From assembly GCA_026873275.1 (NCBI GenBank), contig JANTUC010000004.1:620001-684000 (forward strand): DNA of 64,000 bases, read 5' to 3'. A program made the position numbers and the translations under genes. The stretch comes from Pseudopithomyces maydicus. Its lineage: Eukaryota > Ascomycota > Dothideomycetes > Pleosporales > Didymosphaeriaceae. Below, piece after piece: positions 8,824 through 20,800 of the stretch (the first letter of the stretch is position 1; each line of letters begins with the position of its first letter). A model generated the notes under the pieces. The model saw nothing but the letters and a program-made list of their open reading frames with translations. It did not search any database and had not been told where the DNA came from.

Positions 8824-11800
8824 ATGGCGGACGACATTGTCATCGACAAGGACCTCTTCCATGAGCGCCTGGGCAACTTTGTCTCCAAGTGGAAGCAGGA
8901 CAAGCGCGGCGGCGACCAGCTCTTCCAAGGCGCAGGCTCAATCGCAACAGTTGTAGGCAAGCAGGGCGACCCGGGCAGTTACCTCAAGCCCGCAGCCTTC
9001 CAGGTGAGTTTCGCCCACATCCTATCTCGAGCGACCACACGAACTGACACCACGACCACAGCTATGGCTGCTAGGCTACGAGTTTCCTGCGACTCTGTTC
9101 GTCATCACCCCCGACCTCTTCCAGATTGTCACCACCAAGAAGAAAGGTACGTTCTCTCCGTCTTTCCCAGATGCGCGGCACGGACGCCGCTGCCGCCTAG
9201 ACCTCCCATGGCAGGCAGGCAGGCAGTCATCGCCAAGTTGGCAGCGCTGACATGCTCAATAGCATCATATCTCGAGCCTCTGAAGGGCGGCAAGGTTCCT
9301 GTTGAGATCCTGGTTAGGGGCAAGGACGCCGACGAGAACAAAAAACAATTCGAGAAATGCTTGGATACCATGAAGAAGGCCGGCAAGAAGGTCGCTGTTC
9401 TCAAGAAAGACAACGCGACCGGCGGCTTTGCCGATGAGTGGAAAGCGGCCTTTTCCGAAGCCGGTATCAAGGAAGAGGATCAGATCGAGCTCGGTCCGAT
9501 CCTTTCGCAGGCGGCCATGTCTATCAAGGACGCGAAGGAGTTGGTAAGTCTGGAGAGGGTCGCGGACAGGCTTTGTAGCTACTGACATGACCGCCAGCGA
9601 CTCATCCGCGACGCATCGCGAGCGTCAAGCGCCGTCATGACCAATTACTTCGTAGAGGAGATGTCCGCCATCCTCGACGAGGAGAAGAAGGTTTCACACA
9701 AGGTCTTTTCCGACAAGATCACGAACAAGATCGACGATCAAAAGTTTTTCGAAAAACAGAAGGTTTCGAAGAATTTCGATAACATGCAGCTGGACTGGTG
9801 CCTACAGCCTACGGTGCAAAGCGGTGGCAGTTATGACCTGAAGTTTAACTCCGAGCCGGACGATAACAATCTACATGCCGGTGTGATCGTGTCTGCGCTG
9901 GGTCTCCGCTACCACACGTACGGTGCCATGATCGCACGAACCTTCATGGTCGATCCGAATCGCGAGCAGGAGACAGCTTACAAGGTTCTTCTGGCAGTCC
10001 ATGATTTGATCATCAAGTCGATAAAAGACGGTGTTGTGGCGAAGGAAGTGTACAGCAAGGCTTTGGACTATCTGAAGAAGAAGAAGCCCGAGTACGAGAA
10101 GCATTTCCCAAAGAATGTTGGGTGGGGCATCGGCACAGAGAACAAGGATGTCGCGCTTCTGCTGAGCGGCAAGAACACCCGTGTTCTGAAAGACGGCATG
10201 ACGCTGGTTATCACCACTAGCCTCCAGGATCTGGAGAACACCAAGCCCCAAGACAAGAAGAGCAAGACCTACTCACTTGTCTTGGTAGACACAGTTCGCG
10301 TGGGTCCTACGGACTGCGCTGTCTTCACGAAGGATACCGCTTCCGATCTTGAGAGCATCTCGTTTTTCTTCAACGACGAAGAAGAGGAGGAAAAGAAGCC
10401 GAAGGTGAAGAAGGAGAGCCGACCTGCCATCGCGCAAACCAACATCACCAAGACGAGAACACGACATGAACGTCCCACAAATCAGGACGCTGAGAAAGAA
10501 GCGCAACGACGTGAGCACCAAAAGGAGCTCCACCAGAAGAAGCAGAAAGAAGGTCTTGAAGAGTATGGCGAGGACGCGAAGGCCTTGAACGGTACAGAGG
10601 AGAAAAAGTTCAAGAAGTTCGAGTCATACAAGCGAGACAATCAGCTGCCAACTGCGGTTGCTAAGTTGGAGATCGTTGTCGACAAGAAGAGCCTTACTGT
10701 CATCCTCCCTATCATGGGTCGTCCAGTTCCGTTCCACATTCATACCATCAAGAATGCTTCTCATACGCCAGAAGCTGACTTCACTTCTTTGCGCGTTAAC
10801 TTCCTCTCCCCGGTCAGGGTGTGGGCCGAAAGGATGACCAGCCTTTTGAGGATCCAAATGCCCACTTCATCCGTAGCTTGACATTCCGTTCACATGACAT
10901 CGATCGCATTGAACAGATTACCAAAGATATCACTGAACTGAAAAAGGACGTTGTCCGTCGGGAGCAAGAGAAGAAGCAGATGGAAGATGTCGTTGAACAG
11001 GACAAACTTGTCTCAATCAAGAGTATGAACATCCATGCGATAATTTTGAACTTGGCACTAACTTCTCACAGACCGCAAACCGTTCATACTCGATATGATC
11101 TTTCTCCGACCTGCGTTCGACGGAAAGCGCATCCCCGGTAGCGTTGAGATTCACCAAAACGGTTTACGCTATGCACACGGTGCTGGCGGCATGAAGGTAG
11201 ACGTGCTTTTCAGCAATGTCAAGCACCTTTTCTTCCAACCCTCACAGCACGAACTTATCGTCATTATACACGTGCACCTCAAGAATCCTATCATGGTTGG
11301 TAAGAAGAAGACAAAGGACGTCCAATTTGTGCGCGACGCCACAGATATCCAATTCGATGAGACAGGCGCGCGCGCCAAGCGTAAGCACAAGGGTTACGGC
11401 GATGAGGAGGAATTCGAACAGGAGCAGGCCGAACGGAGGCAGCGTGCAGCTCTTGATAAAGAATTCAAGAACTTTGCCGAGAAGATCGCGGATGCAGCGC
11501 GCAACGAGAACGTCAGCGTCGACATTCCGTATCGTGAACTTGGTTTCAACGGTGTGCCCTCACGTTCTTCGGTCCTCATCCAGCCTACCACCGATTGCTT
11601 GGTCCAGCTCACCGAGCCGCCGTTCACCTGCATCACACTCAGCGAGATTGAAATTGTACACCTGGAACGTGTGCAATTTGGCCTCCGCAATTTCGACATG
11701 GTTGTCGTCTTCAAAGATTACAATCGCACTCCTGTGCACATCAACACCATTCCCGTGGAATCGCTTGACCCAGTAAAGGATTGGCTTGATAGCGTTGACA

Positions 11801-12174
11801 TTCCCTTCTCTGAAGGTCCACTCAACCTGAACTGGGGAACTATTATGAAGACCGTTACTTCGGACCCACACCAGTTCTTTGTGGACGGAGGTTGGTCGTT
11901 CCTTTCCACTGAGTCCGATGATGAAGACGCCGAGGAGGAAGAAGAGGAGTCTGCGTTCGAGGTGTCTGAGAGTGAATTGGCACAAAGTGACGAGTCCAGC
12001 GAAGACGAGTCGGACTTTGACGAGAACGCGTCTGATGAGATGTCAGATGAAGGCTCGGAGGAGGAGTTCTCCGAGGGCGAAGACTGGGATGAGTTGGAGA
12101 AGAAGGCAGCGAGGAAAGATCGCGAGAGCGGACTCAACGATGAGGACGATCGCGGGAAGAAGAGGAAGCGGTAG
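8824..12174 (+). CDS. SPT16: FACT complex subunit SPT16 (histone chaperone), apparent frameshift
   Basis: The large FACT subunit reorganises nucleosomes during transcription and replication in the nucleus. Exons: 8824-9003, 9062-9146, 9263-9543, 9598-11022, 11072-12174; introns of 58, 116, 54 and 49 nt have GT..AG ends. Domain order fits the family: N-terminal aminopeptidase-like domain (through NVGWGIGTENKD), dimerisation and Pob3-contacting middle region, the Pleckstrin-like middle domain (IEIVHLERVQFGLRNFDMVVVFKDY), then a strongly acidic C-tail ending in KKRKR. The length would be about 1024 residues, close to the yeast protein. At 10808-10811 (CCCC) the frame breaks: VNFLSP is in frame with the preceding exon, but the conserved GQGVGRKDDQPFEDP follows in the next frame, and one additional C restores it. 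Because the gene is essential in yeast and otherwise intact, a base-calling error is the likely cause. Confidence 0.95.
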
Positions 12175-13185
12175 ATGCTTTCATCGGTGGTGATAGCTAG
12201 CTATCAGGATGTTAAGAGGACCCAGGTCATATCAAGACTGAATCCCTTGGGAAGTTTCACTTTCTAGTCTTCGTGTAAAATTGCCGACTTTTTTAGTGGT
12301 CGGAAAGTATGTTTTTCCTTTTTTGGCTTTTCAATTCCTGGTGGGGAATGAAGGAAAGCGTTTGGCGTTGACTAGCGAAGGCTACTGCGATAAAGATATC
12401 TATCACATTGGATTTGTGCATGGCTAAACTGCCTTCTGATATAGTAGCTGTGGTGACAGTATGTATATAAGGGAAGAGAAGTAAGATGACGAGATGTATG
12501 TATTATCAAGGTGAATTTGGGAGAAGAATGTGGTATAAACTCCAATGATAATAAGACGATCAGCGATTAATGAAGGGTGGTTCGAGCAGCACCAATTATT
12601 TTTACTATCAGGACGAAATGTTGGTGTCGCTCTTCCCTTGGACAACATGCCCCTGTGTAGAGGAAATCAGTATCTGGATGGAAGCATTACGCTGAAAGAG
12701 GAAAAGAGGCCTTCATAGGGTATTCTAAGTTGTGCGAAATGAGAACTGTGGTTGAATAGTCTGACCAAGTAGCTAATCTACTGACTTTTCGCTAACGCTC
12801 CTTGACATTGCTTCGAGCGGATCGGATATTACTTTGTGAGACATGCACCAAGTTCCTGGTAGCTAGGCTCTGGTGTCGACTTGTTGTCCTGGTAGATGTA
12901 AATTTATAATGTATTTGAATGTGCGACCCAGTGCTGGTGCTTGACGAGCTCCACGGACCAATGGATAATTACCAAGCAACTGAATTCGATGTGATAATCG
13001 TATCGTCGCGAGTACAAAAAGATGATCTCTTTACTGGTGCTTTTTTTTCAACACTTATAGCAATTCAAATTGCCGTGGATATCTCGTAAGTTGACAGGTG
13101 ACCTATCCCTTGATACAAATAAAGAAAATCGGCCTGACAAACTGTGCAACAGTTTCTAGTATCTCCAGATAACCCTTTGAATCAT
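12175..13185. other. Gene-poor AT-rich region
   Basis: This is about 1 kb downstream of SPT16 with short T-rich runs and no frame with protein-like composition. It probably includes the SPT16 3' untranslated region. I see no RNA gene or repeat array. Confidence 0.4.
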
Positions 13186-14212
13186 TCACACCCAGACCAA
13201 CGGTGAGGAGGTTTTGGGGGCCTTAATCAGGGTCAATGATCTAGGGTAAGAACATGATAAGAAGTCGTAACCCGATTCGACAATGCATGATGTAAACAGG
13301 GCATCCAAAAGCCATAAGTAACTGGTAGACACATTGGGCGTCAAAACCAGCCTTCTTTGAAAGTGTCGTGGCAGGTTGCCATTGGGTGAATTTTCGAGCA
13401 GGGAAACCCCCGTACACATCTCGTATTCAGCCTGACATACGTGCCTACCTTGATTTAACAGACCCAGTACGATCCAGCACCATGAGTTAGAAAAGCGATA
13501 CCATATGAGAAATAAATGCACTAAAGGGTTCCAGAACTGGCAACTACGCTGCAAAACCTTGCTCGAAAGGCATCGCTCGAAAAGCGTGACTCGGCTTCTG
13601 CCCAGGTTCAAGTTTCGAAAAAGGAGCGAGAGCTAAACAACTATACTTTCTTAAACGAGCCTTCCAGGCCCTCGAGCCTCGGGTTGGTCATCAAGATCAT
13701 TGATCTACCTGGGTTCGGTGTTGACGCGTCCGAAGACGGCTTCAAGCCGATTTTGAGCAACGCAACTTGGAAACCAATGAGATTTCATGTTCACGGCCTC
13801 CTATAGATTGTCGGTAGTTTATTTAAGAAGAATAGGATTTTGGACATATTTTGCATAGGTGGGCGAAGAGTTGCATCTTCTTGGTAACGGGTGTGTGATA
13901 GCAATGGGAAGTGGAATACAGGCGTCTTGCCCCTAATTCAAGAACAGAAGTTGAGAGGCCTTGAGGTGGACGCGCATGGGGTTCTATGGAGCTGACAGGC
14001 TCTAGAAGCAGGAAACTACTTCTTGATTCAGTTGTCCAGACACAAGATTTGTCGCGTTGGGATATCGTGTACAGAAGCAACAGAGGAATAGCGGTGTGAT
14101 TGCGAATATCCCATAATTTGACGGAGCTTGCTTTAGGGAAGGAAGTTCTCGACATCATAAGTTTGCATCTAGAGATAGATGGATTTGATACCAAGGAATT
14201 GGAGAGATGCAC
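13186..14212 (-). pseudogene. Possible degenerate HET-domain gene relic
   Basis: Two open frames on the minus strand (13823-14212 and 13186-13611) lack starts and codon structure of an intact gene. Near 13270-13380, the translation NLPRHFQRRLVLTPNVSTSY followed by LWLLDALFTSCIVESGYD resembles the core of fungal HET (heterokaryon incompatibility) domains, where LPxTFxDA...YLWIDALCIxQ is typical; small insertions and substitutions disrupt it here. The remaining sequence gives no clear match. This is a pattern-based suggestion only; a translated profile search with the HET model (PF06985) would decide it. If true, it is a decayed incompatibility/NLR-associated gene in a gene-poor stretch. Confidence 0.3.
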
Positions 14213-14573
14213 TGTGATTCCGCAGCTGCCCTAGAAAGGCCGTAACGCCTTTGCTTCTTCTGTGTGATTTACTCCATGTGCCACCTTCGCAAAGTATAGA
14301 AGTGCCGATGAACACCAGGTTGCATGGCTGTCGTACTAGTTTCTTCCAACCTCACCGCCTTCGTTCCTGTAAACTCGTCCAGTCATTGGTTCGCCTTATG
14401 ATCCCGGTAAGGGGTTGTAACCCCACATACCATACATACTGCTAACGGAGGCATCCGTGCCTACCCCTAGAGACTGCCTTGATGGTGTTGTCAATTCCAG
14501 GGCTCTGGCACGTATGTTCTCCTTCCTCCCTCCACACCAATTTCTTTTAGGGTGTCGCTAGAGCAAGATTCTT

Positions 14574-15146
14574 TCACATAACGCCTTCACAGTATCCGAC
14601 CCCATTGTCAGCCACACACCTTGCCCAGGCCGGGTCTTGACATCTACTCCCACCCTCCCTCGTAAGGCATATATCTTTCAACTGGCTGTTTTCGCGCTGT
14701 AGCACGGCCCAACCACCCGCCGCACACCCGACTAGCAACGTCAAGAGCATCATCACCACCATGATCTGCACCTTGTTCTTCACCCATCTTTTCTTTAGCA
14801 TCTCGTATAATCTTCTCTTCTGATCGTCTCCATGGTCATAAGAAGTATAGCCCCGCCGCCAAGCGATGGGATCTAAGATGGAGAAGGACTCGATTGATGC
14901 AGGAGAAGTGGGAGTATTTGAGATGTCTGAATCGGCATAGTGAGGGCACAGAACATTGTTCGAGAGCGATACCGTGTCTTCGTCCAAGTATGGCGAGAGT
15001 GGTACTGGAGCATACTGTTTTCTTTTAGGATTTGAGGTCAATAATGATAGGGAGACCTGTGGGCTTGTTCAGCTTGGTGCACCTCCTCCATTTGAAATCC
15101 GATCGTCGAAGAGAGTGATTGGGTATTGTCGACTTACGGGCGCCAT
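14574..15146 (-). CDS. Small single-pass membrane protein of unknown function
   Basis: There are two exons: a nine-base first exon (15138-15146, ATG plus two codons) and 14574-15056, joined across an 81-nt intron (15057-15137, GTAAGT..CACAG with a GCTGAAC branch-like site). The short first exon is supported by a perfect donor directly after ATGGCGCCC and by the absence of an ATG in the second exon before conserved-looking sequence. The product is about 163 residues: a hydrophilic Ser/Pro-rich N-terminal cytoplasmic-type region, a basic stretch (KKRWVKNK), one strong transmembrane helix (VQIMVVMMLLTLLVGCAAGG) and a short C-terminal domain with four Cys (in DICLT, SRCQD, ARCVAD, GYCEG). That suggests a disulfide-bonded exterior domain. 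I do not recognise the family. Confidence 0.6.
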
Positions 15147-16294
15147 GATATGATTTGACGAGGTGCAGTGGGTGTAGGCGGGAGCTAGAGCAAGGCTATT
15201 GCGGTGTCTTCAGGTACACTACGCCTTTAAGAGCATGTCGCAGCGGTGAGACGTCGTACGTCAGTACAATTAACGTTGCGGCGCTGTCTGTATGATGCAC
15301 GCCTGTAGGGCCATCCATGTCTGCCTACTCGCCCCCCGTTGTCCACTAAAGACGCGCAAATAGTGAGCCTATGAAACGGCGCGCATATGAGCGGCCTGAG
15401 TCACTCTGAAACTTCCCGCAAGCGACCATCATGCAGCCTACAAGCGCCTAAAACGGGAAGCAAACAATGCACATGTAATACAAGACAGCACGGAATTTGG
15501 TTGGCAAAACGCCGTTGTTGGATGTTTCCGTCTAACTAATGCTTTTGCTTCAGCCGTTGAGTCTGATTTTCAGATCAGTCTGATGTCGCCGTGCTATCTA
15601 CCGGTACGTAGTCTCGGCCATAGTACACGCGTATGACCTTGAACCTGGCGTACTATCGCCAGGAATAACATAAAACTGCCGCCCCGTCTTCGCTTCCTTT
15701 CACGCCGAAGCAAAGAGAAGCAGATAAAAGAAAAAGGAAAATTTAAGTATGCGCTCGAGGGGTGAAAAAGGGGGATATCTCTTCTTCGCCGAAATAAAAG
15801 GTGTGATTGGGCGAGTGAGCTTTATTGTGTTGCTGCCAGGGGGTCCCTAAACTCCAGACCACCCTCCTTCTCCATATTCAATTTCAACCTGTCCATCCGT
15901 CCGACCATGAAGATCCTAGCAACCCAGCGACCCATATTACGTGTCTATACACACGGATGCGCATGGGTATCGTTGGAAAGATCCTCCACAAAACCACCTT
16001 TTGCTTGCTTCCACCACCAGTAGCTGTTCGACCGTGAAGTGTTTTTTTTTTAGATCGAGGTGTCGCAGGAACATAGGAAATTCGCTAATAAACAATGAAG
16101 AGTATCTTTGGAGGCTAGACGGAAACAAACGCTTGCAATGCCGAGAGACTGGGACCATGCTATGACGCTCACACAGGAGAGTTTTGTTACAACTAAAATG
16201 AATAAACCAGTCCCATCCGGGGATGGTTGACTGAGTTCTCAGAGAGGAGGGCATTTTGACCTCGAATCGCTGGAGCACATACAATTGCATGCCC
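15147..16294. other. Intergenic region without recognised gene
   Basis: This 1.15-kb region holds the promoter side of the small membrane protein and the 3' side of the cyclin gene. An A-rich run at about 15727-15745 and a T-run near 16043 are present. No protein-like frame or RNA gene is seen. Confidence 0.4.
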
Positions 16295-17558
16295 TTAGTA
16301 TTGTGACTGGGGCTGTATGTAGGTGTTCTGGTAGAACTGAGCTTGGCTTATATTGGCTGGATGATCGGGCGTCGGAGTAGTGGGAAGTGTGGGTGGCATC
16401 GGGTAAGACTTGGCCACGAACTGCTCGCTCTCAGGAGTGATGGGTGGTGTAAGGCATCCGTGTTGCATAACAGCAGAGTAATGAGTCTTCTGGGGCGTCT
16501 GAGGTCCATAAGCATCCGACATAGACTTGTCGACTTCCAGGTGCGTAGACACAGGAGGTGTCGGCGGGGCAGCAGCCCGTCGAGCGATCTGAGCCTGGCG
16601 CTGGAGGAACTCGTCTACGGTGGTAGAGACATTCGAGAGATGCATAGATGAATACTTGCGGGATAGAACTTGAGAAGGTTGGTACAAGTGGTTAGACAGG
16701 CTCATGACAGTTTGAGGGTCGTACGTGGCAGCCCACTCAGACACCTTGTGGTCGTTGCGTGAAAGAATGCACCTAGCAAGGGCGAGCGATGATCTAGCGA
16801 GAATCGATGGCCTAGTTGAGACGAACTCTTTGTGAAATAGCGCGATCTCAGCAATGTACAAAGACATGTGTTCAACCTCAGGGTCGAATGGTCCCTCGGC
16901 AAGAGCAACCTGAAGGAAGGCATCTACCGTGGGGTGTCCAATGATCCAGTTCAAAGTTTGCAGCACATGCCATTCCATCTGGGTGAACATTTCATCGTCG
17001 TAGAGTGAACAGCACATGGACTTGAGCTCTCGTACTGTAGGTACACGATCCTTCTTGTCGCCATACTTAGCAGCGATCAGCAGGGCAGCACAACCAACTA
17101 GCTGATAGTGACGCTTGTAAACGACTCGGCGGGAGCAGTAGCGGTCGAGGAGGTTGACGGCGAGGAAAAGGGTTTCAGGTAGCAATTGGAAAGCTGCATG
17201 TGCTTCAACAAGAAAGTCAAGAAGGTACGGACGCATGAACCACTGGATCTCGGTCTGGATGTCAATAGAGTTGACGTCAGGCAGAGTTTGAGACTGAACT
17301 TGATCAGTAAAAAAACATCATAAGAAGATGGCGAACACAAACCTCCATATACTCCATGTGGTCCATGATGTCTTCTTGGTATTCATCCGCAGTCATTCTT
17401 GACAGCTCATCGGCAAGCGCGCGCTGCTGCATGCGTGCAATAGCACGAGCACGTTCCCTCTCTTCTGCTCGCATGGCGTAGATGCCATCATCTTGTGCGT
17501 TCTCGACGAAGTACGAGTTGCAAGACCCATAGCGGGCATGGGATTGTCGGAAAGCCAT
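16295..17558 (-). CDS. G1/S-type cyclin (Cln/Puc1-like)
   Basis: This is a regulatory subunit that would activate a Cdc28/Cdc2-type kinase at G1/S. Exons 17343-17558 and 16295-17293 are joined by a 49-nt intron (17294-17342, GTTTGT..TTCAG, CTGAT branch), giving about 404 residues. The cyclin box occupies roughly residues 75-190: the signature region MRPYLLDFLVEAHAAF, then NLLDRYCSRR, the helix QLVGCAALLIAAKYGD, and the C-terminal cyclin fold that follows. The Arg of MRPYL and the Lys of AAKYGD are the residues used in kinase contact. The C-terminal third is disordered, rich in Ser/Thr-Pro, as in unstable G1 cyclins. It is followed by a very long gene-free upstream region, and a candidate 5' untranslated intron lies at 17765-17821. 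Confidence 0.88.
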
Positions 17559-17764
17559 TGTAGTAGGCGTTTGGTTCGAAAGAGTGGACGTCCGGTCTCC
17601 GGGATAGACTATATACTGTGGTGAATTATGCTCGTAGTGAGGCAGTGTAGCTCGAAGAGCTATGTTCAGAGAGTGGCAGCCGGGTAGGCAATAGTGAAGG
17701 ACTGTAATTAGTTGGATAGTTTGATCCCCAGATATTGAGAGGCGGGAGACCAATGTGATGGAGC

Positions 17765-17821
17765 CTAGAAGGTCATATTGTTAGGCAAATACCAAGGAGC
17801 AATGGGCGCGAAATCTCATAC
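17765..17821 (-). other. Candidate 5'-UTR intron of the cyclin gene
   Basis: On the minus strand this 57-nt segment begins GTATGAG after a GAG exon end, has a GCCTAAC branch-like site and ends TTCTAG. All three marks match the introns elsewhere in the window. It lies about 200 nt upstream of the cyclin start codon, so it would be removed from a leader rather than from coding sequence. Confidence 0.5.
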
Positions 17822-20800
17822 CTCGAGAATTAGATGATTACGTGAAAGAGTGAAGGACTGGCACCGAAAAAATCGAAAGGGGGAATACAAGAGAAATCGG
17901 AAAGGTCGAGCCCCTTGCTAGCTGCATCCAGGAATGGGTTGCAGCTGCTATTGTCCTGAAGGCGAGCACCGGAAGGGAGAGCTCGGATATGGGCAGAGCA
18001 CGAGCTAACGAGTCCGCCGGTTAGTTGTAGAGGTTAGTGGATCGCCAAGACAGTGAAGAATGCGCGGATTCCAGATCGGGCAATCACGAATCTAAGCAAG
18101 AATGATTAGCCGGGGGGACGAGTGGGTTTGAATACGCTACGCACATTGACAGCGGCCCTGGAGAGTAGGGTCGGACGGCGGGCGGCAGCGGGTCGTGGTA
18201 CAGGCTGCGCAGAGATTCGGTCAGCATACGATTGAATAATGGTCTCCAGACAAGGGAGTCCAACAGCGAGCTGGGCGTGTGGACAAAACGGTGTCCAATC
18301 AAAGTTGGTGGAATGAGCGAGCGAGCGTGATCCGGAAAGGTTGCAGAGGCACGGAAAAATGTAAAGGTAGGGCCCCGTAGTGACGGCGACAAGGCTGGGA
18401 TTGTGGCGTCTTCACCGTCAAATCGAAGGGCGTTTGCAGGAACGTCATAGCTAGGAAGGCTGTCGGTGCCTGAAGAAAGCGGCCACCGGGCATAGACAAG
18501 CACAGCACATTTGGGCGAGGTGCCGGCACGGGGTGCGGTCGGGAGATTACGATGATTTGGGTGGTCGATGAGACGGCAAGACACGTCTCGAGCGCGCAGC
18601 AATCCGGCCCTGGTTGGTATGCAGCCTCCCTCACCAGCCCATCAACCAAGCTTCCGCCCCTGGGCCCCGGCGTTGCTCCTCGCACGTCGCACCTCGCAGC
18701 GTGCATGCACTCGTGCGTTTCCGCCATGTTGCCGTCCGTGGTGGTGAGATTGCATGTTTCGAGCAGAAGAGGTGGTCGGATGGTGGCTTCCGCTCGGGTC
18801 GGAAAGGGGTAGGGCGATCCAACGGGCGCCGGACGGGAAAGAGCGGGGCATGACACAACGGCCAGGGCTGGTCGAGTCCTGGAGAGACGGGCGGTGTGCT
18901 GGAGGGAGGAGCAGGGGAAAGGAAAGAGAAACCTACGCTATACAACAGGTGTCGAAGCACGAGGCTGTCCAGGAGTCGGGAGGAAAGAGGCGGGTGGTGG
19001 GAGAGGCAGGCGTCGAGCTGGTCGTCGGAAACGACTCTCGGGGCTCAGCGTCGCAGTGGCGGGGAGAGAGAGAGAGGGCGAACGGAGGGAAGGCACAGAG
19101 GGGGGTCTGTACGCTTCGAGAGACCGATTCGGGAGGGTGTACGGCCGGCTTGGGGGGACCGAGGAGCAGGTGGCAGAGTTATAAGGAAAGACGGATGTGA
19201 ACGACTCAGCAATCCATCAGATCCAGGACTCGATGCTCCGACCGTGGTGAGAAAGGCGGATAGGGAGAGAGAGGGTGGGTGGGAGGTAAGAGGATGGGGA
19301 GAAGTAGACGGGCCAAGGCTGAAATCACAGGCCAGCAGCGCCCAGCACCAGGCGGTGGAGCTCTGATGGATGCAGCGAGCTAGGCTCCATGGGCGCCCAA
19401 GAGCAAGGAACCACGGGCGCCGCTAGCCAATCGACGCCAGACGCTCCGGCGTCGTGCGGCGTGTTAGATCAGGATGGCGTTCTTTCTTTTGTTGCATCTG
19501 GCAGCTCGCCAGGAACACACGTTCCATCTTTCACGCGTCGCCCTGCTCAGTGCCAGTGCTCGCCAGTGCTCGCCATCCGCGGCGCGCCTTCTCCGGGCCG
19601 TGGCTGCATCCACCACGCCTGGTAGTGTGGGACGGCGTACCAGCGCTGCCAGAGCGCGTCGCCGGCGAGCTGATGGCAGCCATGCATCCCCAACGCTGCC
19701 AGCCCACTGCGAACACGCGACCCCGTCCCCCCCGTCCTCGAAACAAATGCTCGCCAAGGCCTGTCTCGTCCGCCATCGTGAGGCCAGCTTGGGCGCTGCC
19801 TGCCCAGCCCTTCCCCAGCCCATGCATGCTCCGTACGAGGCCCCCCTGCCCGGCGGAGCATCGTCATCTGCAGCCCCCTCGAGGCGACCGCGCCCGCCCA
19901 CTCCTTTTAGCACCGCCGGCTTATAGCCTGCCTGCTGCCCGGGTCGTCGTGGAAGAACGCGTCGACATGCCGCAGTGGTACACGATGCTCAGAGGGCTGC
20001 CCCCGGCCTGCACTGAACTCTGTGCCGGGCAAACTTTGGCCTGCCACCTGCATGGATGGCCCTACTATAAAAGAAACCCCCTCGCTACCGACCTTTCAGC
20101 CGACGTCATTCCGTCACCCCCTCCCAGTCTCCCACCCCCCTCGGCCCACCGACACGTTCCCTCGTGCGGTGTGCCCGCATGCCCGTGGCCCGGTGAGCTC
20201 TCGTCGATGCTGAGTCTGACCATGCTGCTTCCCACACGCAATCTCACACACTGCCCCCCGACTCGCAACACGCGTTTCTAGCCCGCTTCTCGAAATTGCC
20301 AATTGCCAATGCCAATGCCCAAACCTCCGTGCGCACGGCGCTCTGATGCCGCTGCCGCCGGAGACCATGCCAACCACGGCGACTCCCTTGCAGCAGCGAG
20401 CCATTGCCAACTGCGGGGGACGTGGACACGCGGGTGCGAAAGCGTGCGCGCCAGATGCTTAGATGCTTAGCACTGGTCATTGTGCTGGTCATGACCATTT
20501 TCCCATGCACACATGTACATACATAGAACCCCAACGCTCCGCGTTCCAGCCTCTCGCAGCCTTCTGGACGCGTTGCGTGCGCCTCTCGACAGCCGTCTGG
20601 CCTCTCCGATTCGGTCCAAGGCCACACGCATCTGCGAATCCGAGAAATCGGTAAGCGTCTAGCGTACCTCCCCTCCCGCCTCTCCAGCATAGGACCGAAA
20701 AAAAAGCACCTCTTCCAACGTGCCGCAAGGTCCTACTTGCTTGATTCGCCGCCGCTGATATCAATAACCCGTGAGTGACGACCGCTGCAGCTAGCCCGTG

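Noticed and set aside
12424..12648. 74-codon open frame on the minus strand downstream of SPT16
   Set aside because: No start context, no conserved features and AT-rich composition typical of 3' sequence.
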